A stretch of 64,000 nt of DNA from positions 25,750 to 89,749 of the forward strand of contig CADAZX010000013.1 in the NCBI GenBank assembly GCA_902792515.1. Reading direction: 5' to 3'. Each line of letters starts with the position of its first letter. Positions within the stretch are counted from its first letter, which is position 1. The position numbers and the translations under genes were made by a program. Positions 1 through 9,056 of this stretch are shown here, piece after piece. This DNA is from an uncultured Ruminococcus sp. Lineage in GTDB: Bacteria > Bacillota > Clostridia > UBA1212. The notes under the pieces were generated by a model, which had not been told where the DNA came from, ran no database searches, and saw nothing but the letters and a program-made list of their open reading frames with translations.

Positions 1-2
1 AC

Positions 3-1208
3 GCTGAAGGCGGGGATTATTCGGTTACGTTTTTTGAGATCAGCGGGAAGGACAGCGCGAACGGAAACGTTAAATTTACTGTTGACGCAGGCGGAGGATT
101 TGTCGAGAACGCGGTCTATTACGCTATGGGTGGCACCGGGCTTAAGAGAATCGAAATCGGGTTTAACACAGTAAAACCTGCTTTCGTGGCGGTTGTAAAA
201 GACGACGTCACGGACGCTTCTCAGCGGGCAGTCAGGAGGCTCAGGATCACGGGACTTCCGGAGGGAACCTGGCAGGTTAAAGAAATACTTGCCGGAGACC
301 TTACGAGGTTCAGCGCGACATACGCAGGAGAGGATTATTCGGCCCCCTCGGACAACCTAACGGTTGTTGTCACGAGGCAGCCCGTAGTTGCGACGGCGAG
401 ATTTGACAACGTAAAGACTTTAAAAACGGTTCTAAAAATAAGGAAGATCGCGACCGGAAACGACTTTTCGGACACGTTTTTCGAACTTTCGGCAACTGTC
501 AGCGGCATGCGGTTAAAATTTTTCGTAACGCCGGACGGCAGTGTCGCGGATGACGGAACTGCGGTATCGGGGACACGGGAAGGCGATGTTACGCTTGACA
601 GAATGAATTTCGGTCTTTTTGAGGGACAGCTTGAAATCGAACACAGCTTGACAGGAGGCGATGCCGGAACCGTTAACACGGTCGAGGTGAAGGGACTTCC
701 CTCGGGTGAGTGGACTGTCAGGGAAATTACCGGCAACTGTCAGAGGTTTGACAAAACAGAGGTGACGGCAGGAGGCGTAACAAAAGAGGCGTTTACGACC
801 TGCGTCAGCATTGCTCCGGGTAACGAAGCGTCGATTCTTTTTGTCAACACCAGACATCCTCGTCTCACCGTGAGGTTTTTCGACAAGTACCTTTATGCGC
901 AGGGTGAGAAAAGGCAGATCAAAGACCCGGTGACGTTCGTCCTTGAGAAAGGAGCGGAATACGACCACACAGATATACTGACTGAGTATTCCCAAATTGC
1001 GTCGCAGGGCATCGACTATTATTATACAAAAGAGGATATGAGCGTCGGGGGAGTCTACGGAGGCGCGCTCGCGGGAACTGCCGGAGAAGATGACATTGAA
1101 ACAGACGTCACGTACGGTTATTTCCACACTATCACGGTTGTCTACAGGGATAAATATTCCGGCGCGGAACTTCACAGAGAAGTTATCAGCACCGAACATT
1201 CTTCATAA
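3..1208 (+). CDS. Repeat-rich surface protein, 5' end outside the window
   Basis: The reading frame is open from the first bases of the window, so the N-terminus is missing; the first ATG at 126 is internal. The visible ~400 residues contain two beta-rich modules resembling DUF5979/Cna-B-type stalk domains of Gram-positive surface proteins, each ending near a sequence like GLPxGxWxVxEI. They are followed by a MucBP-like module starting VRFFDKY and the beginning of a second (VVYRDKYSGAEL). The last residues, TEHSS, match the EHNSSYD motif of the modules in the next gene, and translation stops there, inside a module. No sorting signal or transmembrane anchor is present. The following gene starts 20 bp later and carries homologous modules. 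Role is probably an extracellular adhesin or stalk; the substrate is unknown. It may be a C-terminally truncated gene. Confidence 0.75.
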   Translation, partial: AEGGDYSVTFFEISGKDSANGNVKFTVDAGGGFVENAVYYAMGGTGLKRIEIGFNTVKPAFVAVVKDDVTDASQRAVRRLRITGLPEGTWQVKEILAGDLTRFSATYAGEDYSAPSDNLTVVVTRQPVVATARFDNVKTLKTVLKIRKIATGNDFSDTFFELSATVSGMRLKFFVTPDGSVADDGTAVSGTREGDVTLDRMNFGLFEGQLEIEHSLTGGDAGTVNTVEVKGLPSGEWTVREITGNCQRFDKTEVTAGGVTKEAFTTCVSIAPGNEASILFVNTRHPRLTVRFFDKYLYAQGEKRQIKDPVTFVLEKGAEYDHTDILTEYSQIASQGIDYYYTKEDMSVGGVYGGALAGTAGEDDIETDVTYGYFHTITVVYRDKYSGAELHREVISTEHSS

Positions 1209-1228
1209 AACGGAGGTAAAGAAAAGGT

Positions 1229-3061
1229 ATGAAAAAGCTTATTATATCGGTTGTTGTGGCGCTCCTGGCGCTGACGGTTCTGGCGGGTTGCGGTTTTAAA
1301 CTGCCCTTGGGCGGCACCGCGTACCGTAAAACAGGAAACGCTGAAAGCGTATTCGCGGATGCGCGAGAGGGGCAGGATTCGGTGTCCGGTTCAAAGGACT
1401 GTAATATTGACACGGCAGGTCCGAAGGCAAGGCTTATGTCTATTATAAAGCGTGACGATCCCGTAAAAGGGTTCCTGATTTTCGACGGACCCGACAGCGG
1501 CGTACTTGAACACAACTCGACTTATGACATTTCCGCGATAGGCGGCGCGAACGGCCGGGCTTACAATTTTATTTTTGAAGACCTTGGCGGGATAAGCGGC
1601 GACCTGTCCAGGTATCACTACGACGAAGCGGCGACCGTTGCAGGAATAGAAGCCGGAAATTGTGACCCGGTATCGGGGACGCTTGACGCCGACAAGGTTA
1701 TCGACCTTTATTACGGTTACGGCTTCGGAGTTACGATCAATTATCTTGACAAGTACACCGGAGAAAAAATCAAAGACTCATTTACAAGCGGAGAAATCGA
1801 GAACGGTGAAGCGTACGACTACAGAGACTATATGTACGATACGGTTTCCTTCGGCGGCCACAATTACATGCTTTCACTCGGCAGCTGCGACAATCAGGAA
1901 GGCCTTTCCGGCAACATTTCCGCCAATGTGACCGTAAACATCTACTACGGCTACTATGAGACGTTAACGCTCAATTACCTTTCCAAGTACGACGGCAGCG
2001 TGATAAAAGAAGCGTACACTGACGTCGAAATAGAGCATAATTCCGAATACGACAGGAGAGACAAGCTCGTACCGGAGATCGAAAATGACGGACACTTGTA
2101 TAAACTCAGCCTCGGCAGCTGCGAAAACGAAGCCAAATTGTCAGGCGTTATGAACGGCGACGTGGTTGTTGACGCGTATTACGGGTACATGGACAGCGTG
2201 ACAGTGAGATTCCTCGACAAATACAAGTATGCCGCAGGTGAGATTCTTGAAATCAAAGATCTATTCACTCTTGAGGTCGAGCACCTTTCGGCGTACGACT
2301 GCTCGAACCAGCTTACTGACAACAGAACGGTGGAATTTGGCGGAATCGATTACGTCTACTCTGTAGAAGGGGAAGACGGTGAATACGTTTTCGGCAAAGT
2401 ATACGGAGGCGCTCTCGCGTCTGAGGCGATTGACGGCGACGTCAGCATCGACATTACCTACGGCTACACGCATACGATCGTGGTCAATTACCGCGACAAG
2501 TACACCGGCGAGATCATTCACACCGAGGTAATCACAACGGGCGAAAATCTGTCGGACTACGACCGTACGGGGACGAAAATCGGCGAGATCGAAACCGGAA
2601 ACACCTCGTACTACTACAGCGCGGCAGACGGTGATACGGTGACCGGCGTTCTCGACAGTGACAAGAATATCACTTTTCACTACGCGTACGACAACATGAT
2701 CACAGTCTCTTACAAGGAGGTTGAAACCGAAAAGGTGCTCTCAGTGGACGTTTCCGAGAAGCGCGAACACAACTCATCGTACGATATGACCGGGAAAACG
2801 TTACTTGAGATACCCGGATACGAAAGACTTGAAAAAACGACCGGAGACGCGCCAAAGGGCGACGTACTTGACGGAGACAAGCATCTCACAGTGTGGTATT
2901 CGGCAGGGAAAACTTCCGTTGAGGAACAACCCGCTACAGGCGTTCCGGCACTCAGCGTTCCGGAGATCGTGCTTGGAATAGTCAGCCTGCTCGCGATTGC
3001 GGTGACGTCGGGAATACTCATCGTAAGAAAGGTCAGAAAGGAGAGAGGCGTTGCTGCCTGA
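1229..3061 (+). CDS. MucBP-like repeat lipoprotein with C-terminal membrane anchor
   Basis: 610 residues. The N-terminus is a lipoprotein signal peptide ending in lipobox LAGC (Cys about residue 21). The body is about six modules of 80-95 residues with repeated signatures such as NYxDKYTGEI, EHNSxYD and YYGY, resembling MucBP/Listeria-Bacteroides-type beta repeats. The C-terminus has QPATG, then a hydrophobic helix and an RKVRKER tail, which looks like a sortase signal (LPxTG variant) or a plain membrane anchor. Having both a lipobox and a C-terminal anchor is unusual. A GGAGG lies 12 bp before the ATG at 1229. The gene is probably cotranscribed with the upstream repeat protein, with which its modules align. 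Likely a cell-surface binding protein; the ligand cannot be read from sequence. Confidence 0.8.
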   Translation: MKKLIISVVVALLALTVLAGCGFKLPLGGTAYRKTGNAESVFADAREGQDSVSGSKDCNIDTAGPKARLMSIIKRDDPVKGFLIFDGPDSGVLEHNSTYDISAIGGANGRAYNFIFEDLGGISGDLSRYHYDEAATVAGIEAGNCDPVSGTLDADKVIDLYYGYGFGVTINYLDKYTGEKIKDSFTSGEIENGEAYDYRDYMYDTVSFGGHNYMLSLGSCDNQEGLSGNISANVTVNIYYGYYETLTLNYLSKYDGSVIKEAYTDVEIEHNSEYDRRDKLVPEIENDGHLYKLSLGSCENEAKLSGVMNGDVVVDAYYGYMDSVTVRFLDKYKYAAGEILEIKDLFTLEVEHLSAYDCSNQLTDNRTVEFGGIDYVYSVEGEDGEYVFGKVYGGALASEAIDGDVSIDITYGYTHTIVVNYRDKYTGEIIHTEVITTGENLSDYDRTGTKIGEIETGNTSYYYSAADGDTVTGVLDSDKNITFHYAYDNMITVSYKEVETEKVLSVDVSEKREHNSSYDMTGKTLLEIPGYERLEKTTGDAPKGDVLDGDKHLTVWYSAGKTSVEEQPATGVPALSVPEIVLGIVSLLAIAVTSGILIVRKVRKERGVAA

Positions 3062-3411
3062 CGGGTTTCTATAAATAAGCGCCCCGGCGCATGTTAAGTC
3101 GCAAAAGGGTTTTGTGACGTGAAAGACAATTTGTCTTTATCTCGCAGAAACAGGTGATGAGCGCTAAAACGCAGGGGGCGGCTGTGTTCTCGACACTGTC
3201 TTAGACCGGAGGCACCGGAATGCGGCCGTCCTTTTCAAGGCGCTTAAGTTTTTGCATTTCGCGACATATCAGGAGGGTCGGGAAGTGGTTTATTGTTTTT
3301 TGTGAGCGCATGGGTTATAATACCGGCGGATTAATCCGGTGCCGGAAAGCGGCTCCGGGGTTTGAATTTTTGCGCGAAATCTATGATTAGCCTTGTGTTT
3401 TGGAGGTTTAT
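3062..3411 (+). other. Intergenic region with hairpins and a promoter
   Basis: No convincing gene. It holds a short GC hairpin near 3080-3090 (GCGCCCCGGCGC), an inverted repeat AAAGACAA/TTGTCTTT at 3121-3139, and the promoter listed separately at 3293-3321. A GC-rich inverted segment around 3322-3360 (CCGGTGCCGG) lies in the probable 5' leader of the next gene. Confidence 0.5.
3293..3321 (+). promoter_or_regulatory. Sigma-A-type promoter
   Basis: TTGTTT (3293-3298), 17-bp spacer, TATAAT (3316-3321). Expected to drive the GH127-like gene at 3412. Confidence 0.55.
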
Positions 3412-4941
3412 ATGCTCAGGAGGATTAAGGAATTACCCGTTGTCAGAGGTGAACTTAAAGAGAGGGCGATTCTGAACGCGGCCAGGATGTGTTCATATAT
3501 ATACAGACCTATAGCCATATACACTCAGGATCAGCAGGGATGGCCCGGCGACTGGGAAGGCAGGACTATTCTGGCGCTTGTTTCAAACTGGAAGGCGCTT
3601 GGAACGCGTCCGGCTTATCTCGACGAGATCGTCGAGGGTATCCACTCGCATCTGAACTCGAGAGGCTATTTGGGGAGAATTCTCGAGGAAGGGTCGTTTG
3701 ACGAACAGCAGTTCTCGGGACATAACTGGCTGATTCGAGGCTTGATGGAGTACTACCTGAAGACGGGAAGCGAAGAGGCCGCGGAAATCGTTAAGCATAT
3801 AGTTGAAAAGCTCTATCTGCCTGCGCGAGGGCACTACGCAGAATATCCGCTTGATCCTGAAAAAAGAGGAAAAGGCGGCTCGTACGGCGGAAATATCACG
3901 GGACGCATCGGTTCGTGGATCACTTCGACAGACATTGGATGTGCTTTCATGTGCCTTGACGGATTGGCGCAGTATTATTCGATTTTCGGAGGGGACCCGG
4001 TCAAGGAGCTTCTGGACGAGATGATCGGCGTTTTCACCGGAATCGATTTTGTTTCCTCGCATATGCAGACCCACGCGACTTTGAGCGGCGTTCGCGGAAT
4101 TCTCGGACTTTACGAGAAGACCGGAGACAAGAATTATCTTGCGGCTGCAGAGAGGATTTTCGGACTGTATCTTACGGACGGAATGACGGAGAACTACGCG
4201 AATTTCAACTGGTTCGGAAGGTTTGACACGTGGACGGAGCCGTGCGCTATTACCGACTCGATGATGGTCGCGTTCGCGCTTTACAGGGCTCTGGAGGATA
4301 CGGAATATCTCAAACTGGCGCAGAGAATTTACTACAACGCGTTCTGCTACGCGCAGAGGTCGAACGGAGGTTTCGGAACTGACACAACGGTAGGTCCGGA
4401 AACCGCGTTCCTCAGACCGAGCGGAGGCGGGTTCAGCGAGGCGTTCTGGTGCTGCACAATGAGAGGCGCTGAAGGAATATCGACGCTGTTCGAGAATTTC
4501 TTTCTCGCTGACGAGGACAGGAACATAATTGTCACGATCGGAGGAGACGCAGAGATTTCGACAGAGTCTTTTACGATATCTTTCTCGGGGGAAATTCCGT
4601 ACGGGGACAGTTACAGAATTTCTGTCACGGCGAAGAACGACATCCGTTTCTCGGTGAAAGTGTTGTCCGGGGACGAGTTGATCGAGCACGTTTTTGATCT
4701 GAAAAAAGGGGAAAAGAAGTCGGTGAGAGGACATGCGGGCTTCGCGTTCAAGGGGGAACCTGCGCTGAAAACGGACGGCATAAGATTCTTCTACGGGAAT
4801 TTGCTCCTTGGAACCGGCAACGGAGATTTTCCGCCGCTTTCGAAGGATTGCGTTTACGGAAACGGGCTTCAGCCGCTGACAAACATGAAGGACGTGACTG
4901 AGGCGGGGTGCGCGAAAGAAAACAGACAGATTGTTTTCTGA
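3412..4941 (+). CDS. GH127-superfamily (DUF1680) hydrolase, beta-L-arabinofuranosidase-like
   Basis: 509 residues, no signal peptide, so cytoplasmic. The alpha/alpha-barrel pattern of the GH127/146 group is visible: WEGRTILAL near the start, SGHNW, a central TWTEPCAITDSM carrying a Glu-Pro-Cys, and FWCCTMRGAEG with the paired cysteines that bind zinc in characterised GH127 enzymes. In those enzymes one cysteine is the nucleophile and a Glu is a zinc ligand; equivalents are present here. It would release beta-L-arabinofuranose from plant glycans or hydroxyproline glycans, but the substrate is an inference. A TTG at 3400 is in frame, but GGAGG at 3402-3406 places the start at ATG 3412. It is probably monocistronic, between a promoter at 3293 and a terminator at 5007. 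Confidence 0.75.
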   Translation: MLRRIKELPVVRGELKERAILNAARMCSYIYRPIAIYTQDQQGWPGDWEGRTILALVSNWKALGTRPAYLDEIVEGIHSHLNSRGYLGRILEEGSFDEQQFSGHNWLIRGLMEYYLKTGSEEAAEIVKHIVEKLYLPARGHYAEYPLDPEKRGKGGSYGGNITGRIGSWITSTDIGCAFMCLDGLAQYYSIFGGDPVKELLDEMIGVFTGIDFVSSHMQTHATLSGVRGILGLYEKTGDKNYLAAAERIFGLYLTDGMTENYANFNWFGRFDTWTEPCAITDSMMVAFALYRALEDTEYLKLAQRIYYNAFCYAQRSNGGFGTDTTVGPETAFLRPSGGGFSEAFWCCTMRGAEGISTLFENFFLADEDRNIIVTIGGDAEISTESFTISFSGEIPYGDSYRISVTAKNDIRFSVKVLSGDELIEHVFDLKKGEKKSVRGHAGFAFKGEPALKTDGIRFFYGNLLLGTGNGDFPPLSKDCVYGNGLQPLTNMKDVTEAGCAKENRQIVF

Positions 4942-5006
4942 TATTTGAAATTGAATTATTGCCTGTTTGAGTTGCCCCGGTCCGGGACGGCAGATTTACA
5001 GGTTTT

Positions 5007-5044
5007 AGAGGGAGCGGGAACTACGGTTTTTCCGCTCTCTTTTT
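5007..5044 (+). terminator. Rho-independent terminator
   Basis: An 11-bp stem (AGAGGGAGCGG with CCGCTCTCTTT, two wobble pairs) is followed by a T run. It ends the GH127-like transcript. Confidence 0.65.
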
Positions 5045-5061
5045 ATGCGGAGGTGTGACTT

Positions 5062-5532
5062 ATGCAATCTGAAAAGATGAACGAACCGCCTGAGGCGGAA
5101 GAAAAAATGATAGAGGTTTTGGTGGTGAGACCGGGTAAGACTCCGGAGACGGCGATGATAGGGCAATCGCTTGAGAGTATGCAAAAGGTTGTGGACGGGC
5201 TGATCGAGTCGATCATGCCATTTGAAGAAGACGTAGCGATTATATGTAACGAAGAGGGAAAATTGCTCGGAATGCCTCTTAACAGGGGGCTGTATGACAG
5301 CAACGGGAACCTTCAGGACATTATCGCGGGAACATTTTTCGTGGCACTCGCGCCTGACGACAGCGAGTACTTCGAAAGTCTGCCGCCTGACAAAATAAGC
5401 AAGTACTTTGAAATGTTCAAGCTTCCGGAAATGTTTATGATGTTCGGCGGGAAAATCAGGGGGATAAAATATGAGCCGGAGGGCGAGGATATTGAAAGCG
5501 AGGAGTTTGAAGACAGCGTATTATACTGCTGA
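5062..5532 (+). CDS. DUF3846 domain protein
   Basis: 156 residues, start supported by GGAGG at 5049-5053. After a short charged N-terminus, the sequence matches the DUF3846 pattern: VLVVRPGKTPE, a middle block on SIMPFEEDVAIICNEEGKLL, then LNRGLYD and DIIAGTFFVA. The family is common in Firmicutes genomes and mobile elements and has no established function. No catalytic residues can be assigned. The C-terminus is acidic. It stands alone between a terminator and the next promoter, so context gives no functional clue. Confidence 0.8.
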   Translation: MQSEKMNEPPEAEEKMIEVLVVRPGKTPETAMIGQSLESMQKVVDGLIESIMPFEEDVAIICNEEGKLLGMPLNRGLYDSNGNLQDIIAGTFFVALAPDDSEYFESLPPDKISKYFEMFKLPEMFMMFGGKIRGIKYEPEGEDIESEEFEDSVLYC

Positions 5533-5611
5533 ACAAAACAAAACGGTTATATTTCATGCGGCGGGAAGCAGATTTTTGAAGGTGCTTCGCGGTTGTTTTT
5601 TGATAAAATAC

Positions 5612-5640
5612 TTGACACGGAGCACGTCATAAAATACAAT
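5612..5640 (+). promoter_or_regulatory. Strong sigma-A-type promoter
   Basis: TTGACA (5612-5617), 17-bp spacer, TACAAT (5635-5640), 73 bp upstream of the acyl-CoA ligase start. Confidence 0.75.
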
Positions 5641-5712
5641 TCAGTCTATCGGTTAATTATGTGAAAACCGCCGATTTTATATCTTTTTCGGTTTTCGGAA
5701 AGAGGATTTTTT

Positions 5713-7338
5713 ATGGTAATAATGGATTTTCTCGAGAGGAATGCGAAAGTATATCCGGACGACGTCGCACTGGTCGAAATTAACCCGCAGGCTCAGCCGA
5801 AGAGCTGGCGTGAGTACAGCCTTATTGAGTCGAGCCCCGGCGAAAAGTACAGGAGAAGCATTACCTGGAGGGAATTTGACGTTAAGGCGAACCGCTTCGC
5901 AAATCTGCTTCTTACAAGAGGCATCAAAAAGGGCGACAAGGTTGCGATTCTTTTGATGAACTGCATCGACTGGCTTCCTATCTATTTCGGTATTCTGAAG
6001 ACCGGTGCGCTTGCCGTGCCGATGAATTACCGGTATACGCAGGACGAGATCAGCTATTGCGTCAACCTTTCGGATTCGACATATATGGTTTTCGGACCGG
6101 AGTTCACCGGACGTGTGACGGCGGTTCTTGACAAGCTGCAGGCGATCAAGCATTTCTTCTTTGTCGGAAGTGAAGTTCCGGAGTTCGCGGACAGCTTCAG
6201 CAGGATGATCACATACTGTTCGTCCGTCGCGCCGGCTGTGGATCTTAACGAAGACGACAACGCCGCGATCTATTTTTCATCAGGAACGACGGGGTTCCCG
6301 AAAGCGATTCTTCACTCGCACGCGGCGCTTGTGAGTTCTTGTAGGACCGAGCAAAACCACCACGGTCAAACCAAAAACGACGTTTTTCTGTGCATTCCGC
6401 CGCTTTATCATACGGGCGCGAAAATGCACTGGTTCGGAAGCCTGATGACCGGAGGAAAAGCCGTACTGCTTAAGGGCGTGAAGCCGGAGTGGATCATCCA
6501 GACTGTTTCCGACGAGAGGGCGACTATCGTTTGGCTGCTCGTTCCGTGGGTACAGGACATTCTCGACGCGATTGAGCGCGGTGATCTGAAGCTTGAAGAC
6601 TATGACCTCAGCTGCTGGAGACTTATGCATGTAGGCGCACAGCCTGTTCCTCCGAGTTTGATTAAAAACTGGAAAAAGGTGTTCCCGAACCATCAGTACG
6701 ACACCAACTACGGTCTCAGCGAGTCTATCGGCCCGGGATGCGTACACCTCGGGGTCGAGAATATCCACAAGGTCGGCGCAATCGGAAAAGCCGGATATCT
6801 TTGGGAAACGCGCGTTGTGGACGCTTCGGGTAACGACGTTAAAACTGGCGAAGTGGGCGAGCTTCTCGTCAAAGGCCCAGGAGTTATGAAGTGCTACTAC
6901 AAGAACCCCGAGGCTACCGACGAAGTTTTAAAGGACGGCTGGCTTTACACCGGAGACATGGCGAAAGTCGACGAAGACGGTTTTATTTTCCTCGTTGACA
7001 GAAAGAAGGACGTTATCATAAGCGGAGGCGAGAACCTCTATCCGGTTCAAATCGAGGACTATCTTAGATGCAACGACAAGATCAAGGACGTGGCCGTTAT
7101 CGGTCTTCCCGACAACAGGCTGGGAGAGATCGCGGCGGCTATCATCGAGGTCAAGCCCGGGTTGACAATGACTGAGGAAGAGGTCATGTTTTTCTGCGAG
7201 GGTATGCCGAGGTACAAGCGGCCTAAGAAGATCATTTTTGCCCCTGTTCCGAGAAATCCGACGGGCAAGATCGAAAAGCCAAAACTGAGAGAGATTTACT
7301 GCGGAAAGAGCCTTGTCGAGCAGCAGATCACCCGCTGA
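5713..7338 (+). CDS. AMP-forming acyl-CoA ligase (ANL superfamily)
   Basis: 541 residues, cytoplasmic. It would activate a carboxylic acid with ATP to an acyl-adenylate and transfer it to CoA. Visible core motifs are the P-loop-like YFSSGTTGFPKAI near residue 180, YGLSES, YTGDMAKVDEDG, and DRKKDVIISGGENLYP. PTGKIEKPKLRE near the C-terminus carries the catalytic lysine. The overall pattern resembles fatty-acid, carnitine and bile-acid CoA ligases; the substrate cannot be decided from sequence. ATG 5713 has AGAGG upstream; ATG 5722 is an alternative. It is driven by the promoter at 5612 and appears monocistronic, with no dehydrogenase or CoA-transferase partner nearby. Confidence 0.85.
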   Translation: MVIMDFLERNAKVYPDDVALVEINPQAQPKSWREYSLIESSPGEKYRRSITWREFDVKANRFANLLLTRGIKKGDKVAILLMNCIDWLPIYFGILKTGALAVPMNYRYTQDEISYCVNLSDSTYMVFGPEFTGRVTAVLDKLQAIKHFFFVGSEVPEFADSFSRMITYCSSVAPAVDLNEDDNAAIYFSSGTTGFPKAILHSHAALVSSCRTEQNHHGQTKNDVFLCIPPLYHTGAKMHWFGSLMTGGKAVLLKGVKPEWIIQTVSDERATIVWLLVPWVQDILDAIERGDLKLEDYDLSCWRLMHVGAQPVPPSLIKNWKKVFPNHQYDTNYGLSESIGPGCVHLGVENIHKVGAIGKAGYLWETRVVDASGNDVKTGEVGELLVKGPGVMKCYYKNPEATDEVLKDGWLYTGDMAKVDEDGFIFLVDRKKDVIISGGENLYPVQIEDYLRCNDKIKDVAVIGLPDNRLGEIAAAIIEVKPGLTMTEEEVMFFCEGMPRYKRPKKIIFAPVPRNPTGKIEKPKLREIYCGKSLVEQQITR

Positions 7339-7392
7339 TTCAGAGACGTTTTAAAGTGACGTTCAACACTGTATTTTTGGCGGTGAAAAGAG

Positions 7393-7398
7393 TATAAT
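7393..7398 (+). promoter_or_regulatory. -10 element of the alkaline phosphatase gene
   Basis: TATAAT at 7393-7398, 57 bp before the start codon. No good -35 hexamer is visible at the expected distance. Confidence 0.4.
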
Positions 7399-7454
7399 AA
7401 TTCTTGAAGAGGCGGGATTTGCCTGCCGTAAAGATGATAATCCGGAGGATTGAA

Positions 7455-8831
7455 ATGAAATTTAACAAGTTACTGAAAATTGTTTTCGCTGCTGTGCTGG
7501 CGGGAATTATGATATTCGCTGCGGCATGCACGACCACCCCGCAGCCGGAAGTTACGACTGCGCCTGAGGTTACCGAAGCGCCTACCGAAGAGCCGACGGA
7601 AGAGCCTATAACTCCGATGGAGGAAATACTCGCAGCGCTGGCTTCCACAGAGTTTAAGGACTGCAAGAACGTTATTCTCTACATTGGAGATGGAATGGGA
7701 CAGAACCACGCTCCCGCGACGGATGCCATTACAGGCGGCCGTTACAACGGGAAGCTCGTTATGGAGTGCCTCCCCCACGCGGGAATTGTGAACACAGTCT
7801 GCACAGAAGGCGAGCCTGACAGTGCGTCCGGCGGAACGGCATTGGCGTGCGGTTACAAGGGCAAGAGAAAGCAGCTCGGCCTCAACAACAAGGGCGAGGA
7901 GGTTATGAACATGACCGAACTCGCGAAGTCGCTCGGAAAGTCTGCCGGCATCATCACCACGGAGAGTATCGTCGACGCGACGCCCGCAACGTTTTCGGTT
8001 CACGCCGCGAACAGAAACGACGAGTCTAAAATTGCCGCGCTTCAGATTGATACGAGCGTAGCCGATTTCATTATGGGCGGCGGCAAGGCGATGTACGACC
8101 TTTTGATGGAAAACGATCCGAGCTACGCGCAGAAGCTGGTCGACAACAAAGTCACCTGGGTGACCAAGTGGGAGGACGTGCTCTCTTTTAGCGGCGAGGG
8201 CAGACTTATTGCCACAATGACGGACGACTACTGGTTTGAAGACGCCAACACCCATCCTTCGCTTCCCGAGATGACCGAGCAGGCAATCAAGATGCTCTCA
8301 AAGAACGAAAAGGGCTTCTTCCTGATCGTTGAAGGCGGCGCTCTTGACGAAGTCGCGCACAACTGCGATATGATGGAACTCACAAGACATATGACGTCGT
8401 TTGACGAGTCAATTGAGATCGGAGTACGTTACGCATACGAGAACAAGGATACGCTGATCGTCGTTACCGCAGACCACGAGACCGGCGGTGTGCTCCCGAA
8501 GGAAGAGGCCGACGCGTACATCAAAAAGAACGAGAAAACCAACCAGTATATCGCTCAGGAAGATTGGTGTATGACAAACGCTAAGCTCCACTGCCTGTAC
8601 GAGGCCGAGAAGATTGCGCAGAGCAAAAACCCCGACGTAGACTGGAACACGCTTCCTTACAGATTTACGACGATTGCACACACGTCGAACAAGGTTAACG
8701 TTTGGGCGTACGGTCCCGGAGCGGAAAAGATGGATAACGAGAAGCTCAAGTCGTTTGAGATCGGCAAGTTCCTCGGAGAATCGCTCAGCGGCGCGGAGTT
8801 CGGTTCCACGGATAAAAACGGCGTAAAATGA
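7455..8831 (+). CDS. phoA: Alkaline phosphatase, PhoA family, lipoprotein
   Basis: 458 residues. The N-terminal signal peptide ends at FAAAC, a probable lipobox, and is followed by a Thr/Pro/Glu-rich linker, so the enzyme is likely anchored outside the membrane. Family motifs are all visible: YIGDGMGQNH (metal-binding Asp), DSASGGTALACG with nucleophile Ser123, EGGALDEVAH and TADHETGG (metal ligands). It would hydrolyse phosphomonoesters to release phosphate. ATG 7455 is preceded by GGAGG at 7444-7448. An in-frame extension to 7404 exists but would put residues before the signal peptide. No Pho box was identified by eye and no phosphate transporter is nearby. Confidence 0.9.
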   Translation: MKFNKLLKIVFAAVLAGIMIFAAACTTTPQPEVTTAPEVTEAPTEEPTEEPITPMEEILAALASTEFKDCKNVILYIGDGMGQNHAPATDAITGGRYNGKLVMECLPHAGIVNTVCTEGEPDSASGGTALACGYKGKRKQLGLNNKGEEVMNMTELAKSLGKSAGIITTESIVDATPATFSVHAANRNDESKIAALQIDTSVADFIMGGGKAMYDLLMENDPSYAQKLVDNKVTWVTKWEDVLSFSGEGRLIATMTDDYWFEDANTHPSLPEMTEQAIKMLSKNEKGFFLIVEGGALDEVAHNCDMMELTRHMTSFDESIEIGVRYAYENKDTLIVVTADHETGGVLPKEEADAYIKKNEKTNQYIAQEDWCMTNAKLHCLYEAEKIAQSKNPDVDWNTLPYRFTTIAHTSNKVNVWAYGPGAEKMDNEKLKSFEIGKFLGESLSGAEFGSTDKNGVK

Positions 8832-8937
8832 TTTGATGTTGATGGCACTTTCTTTTGAGTTTACCGCCGTGAGGAACGGATGATTTCGGCTGATATTTCT
8901 GCTGAATCAGGCGGTAAAGGTGAAAGAGTGTTTGACG

Positions 8938-8996
8938 GCGCCGGCCGGCTCGCGGGAAGCTCTCTTCTTTGGTTGCGACTCCGCGGCGGCCGGCGC
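8938..8996 (+). terminator. Long inverted repeat, possible terminator
   Basis: GCGCCGGCC (8938-8946) pairs with GGCCGGCGC (8988-8996) across a 41-nt loop, followed by CTTTTAAGTTT. It lies between the alkaline phosphatase and DUF3737 genes. The weak T run and large loop make the terminator role uncertain. Confidence 0.4.
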
Positions 8997-9056
8997 TAAA
9001 CTTTTAAGTTTCTGTTAATCAGTTTTCGGTGCTTATTTGCACAAGGGATTTTGAAT

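Noticed and set aside
5007..5044. Riboswitch upstream of DUF3846
   Set aside because: The only structure is a simple terminator hairpin with a T run; nothing larger folds.
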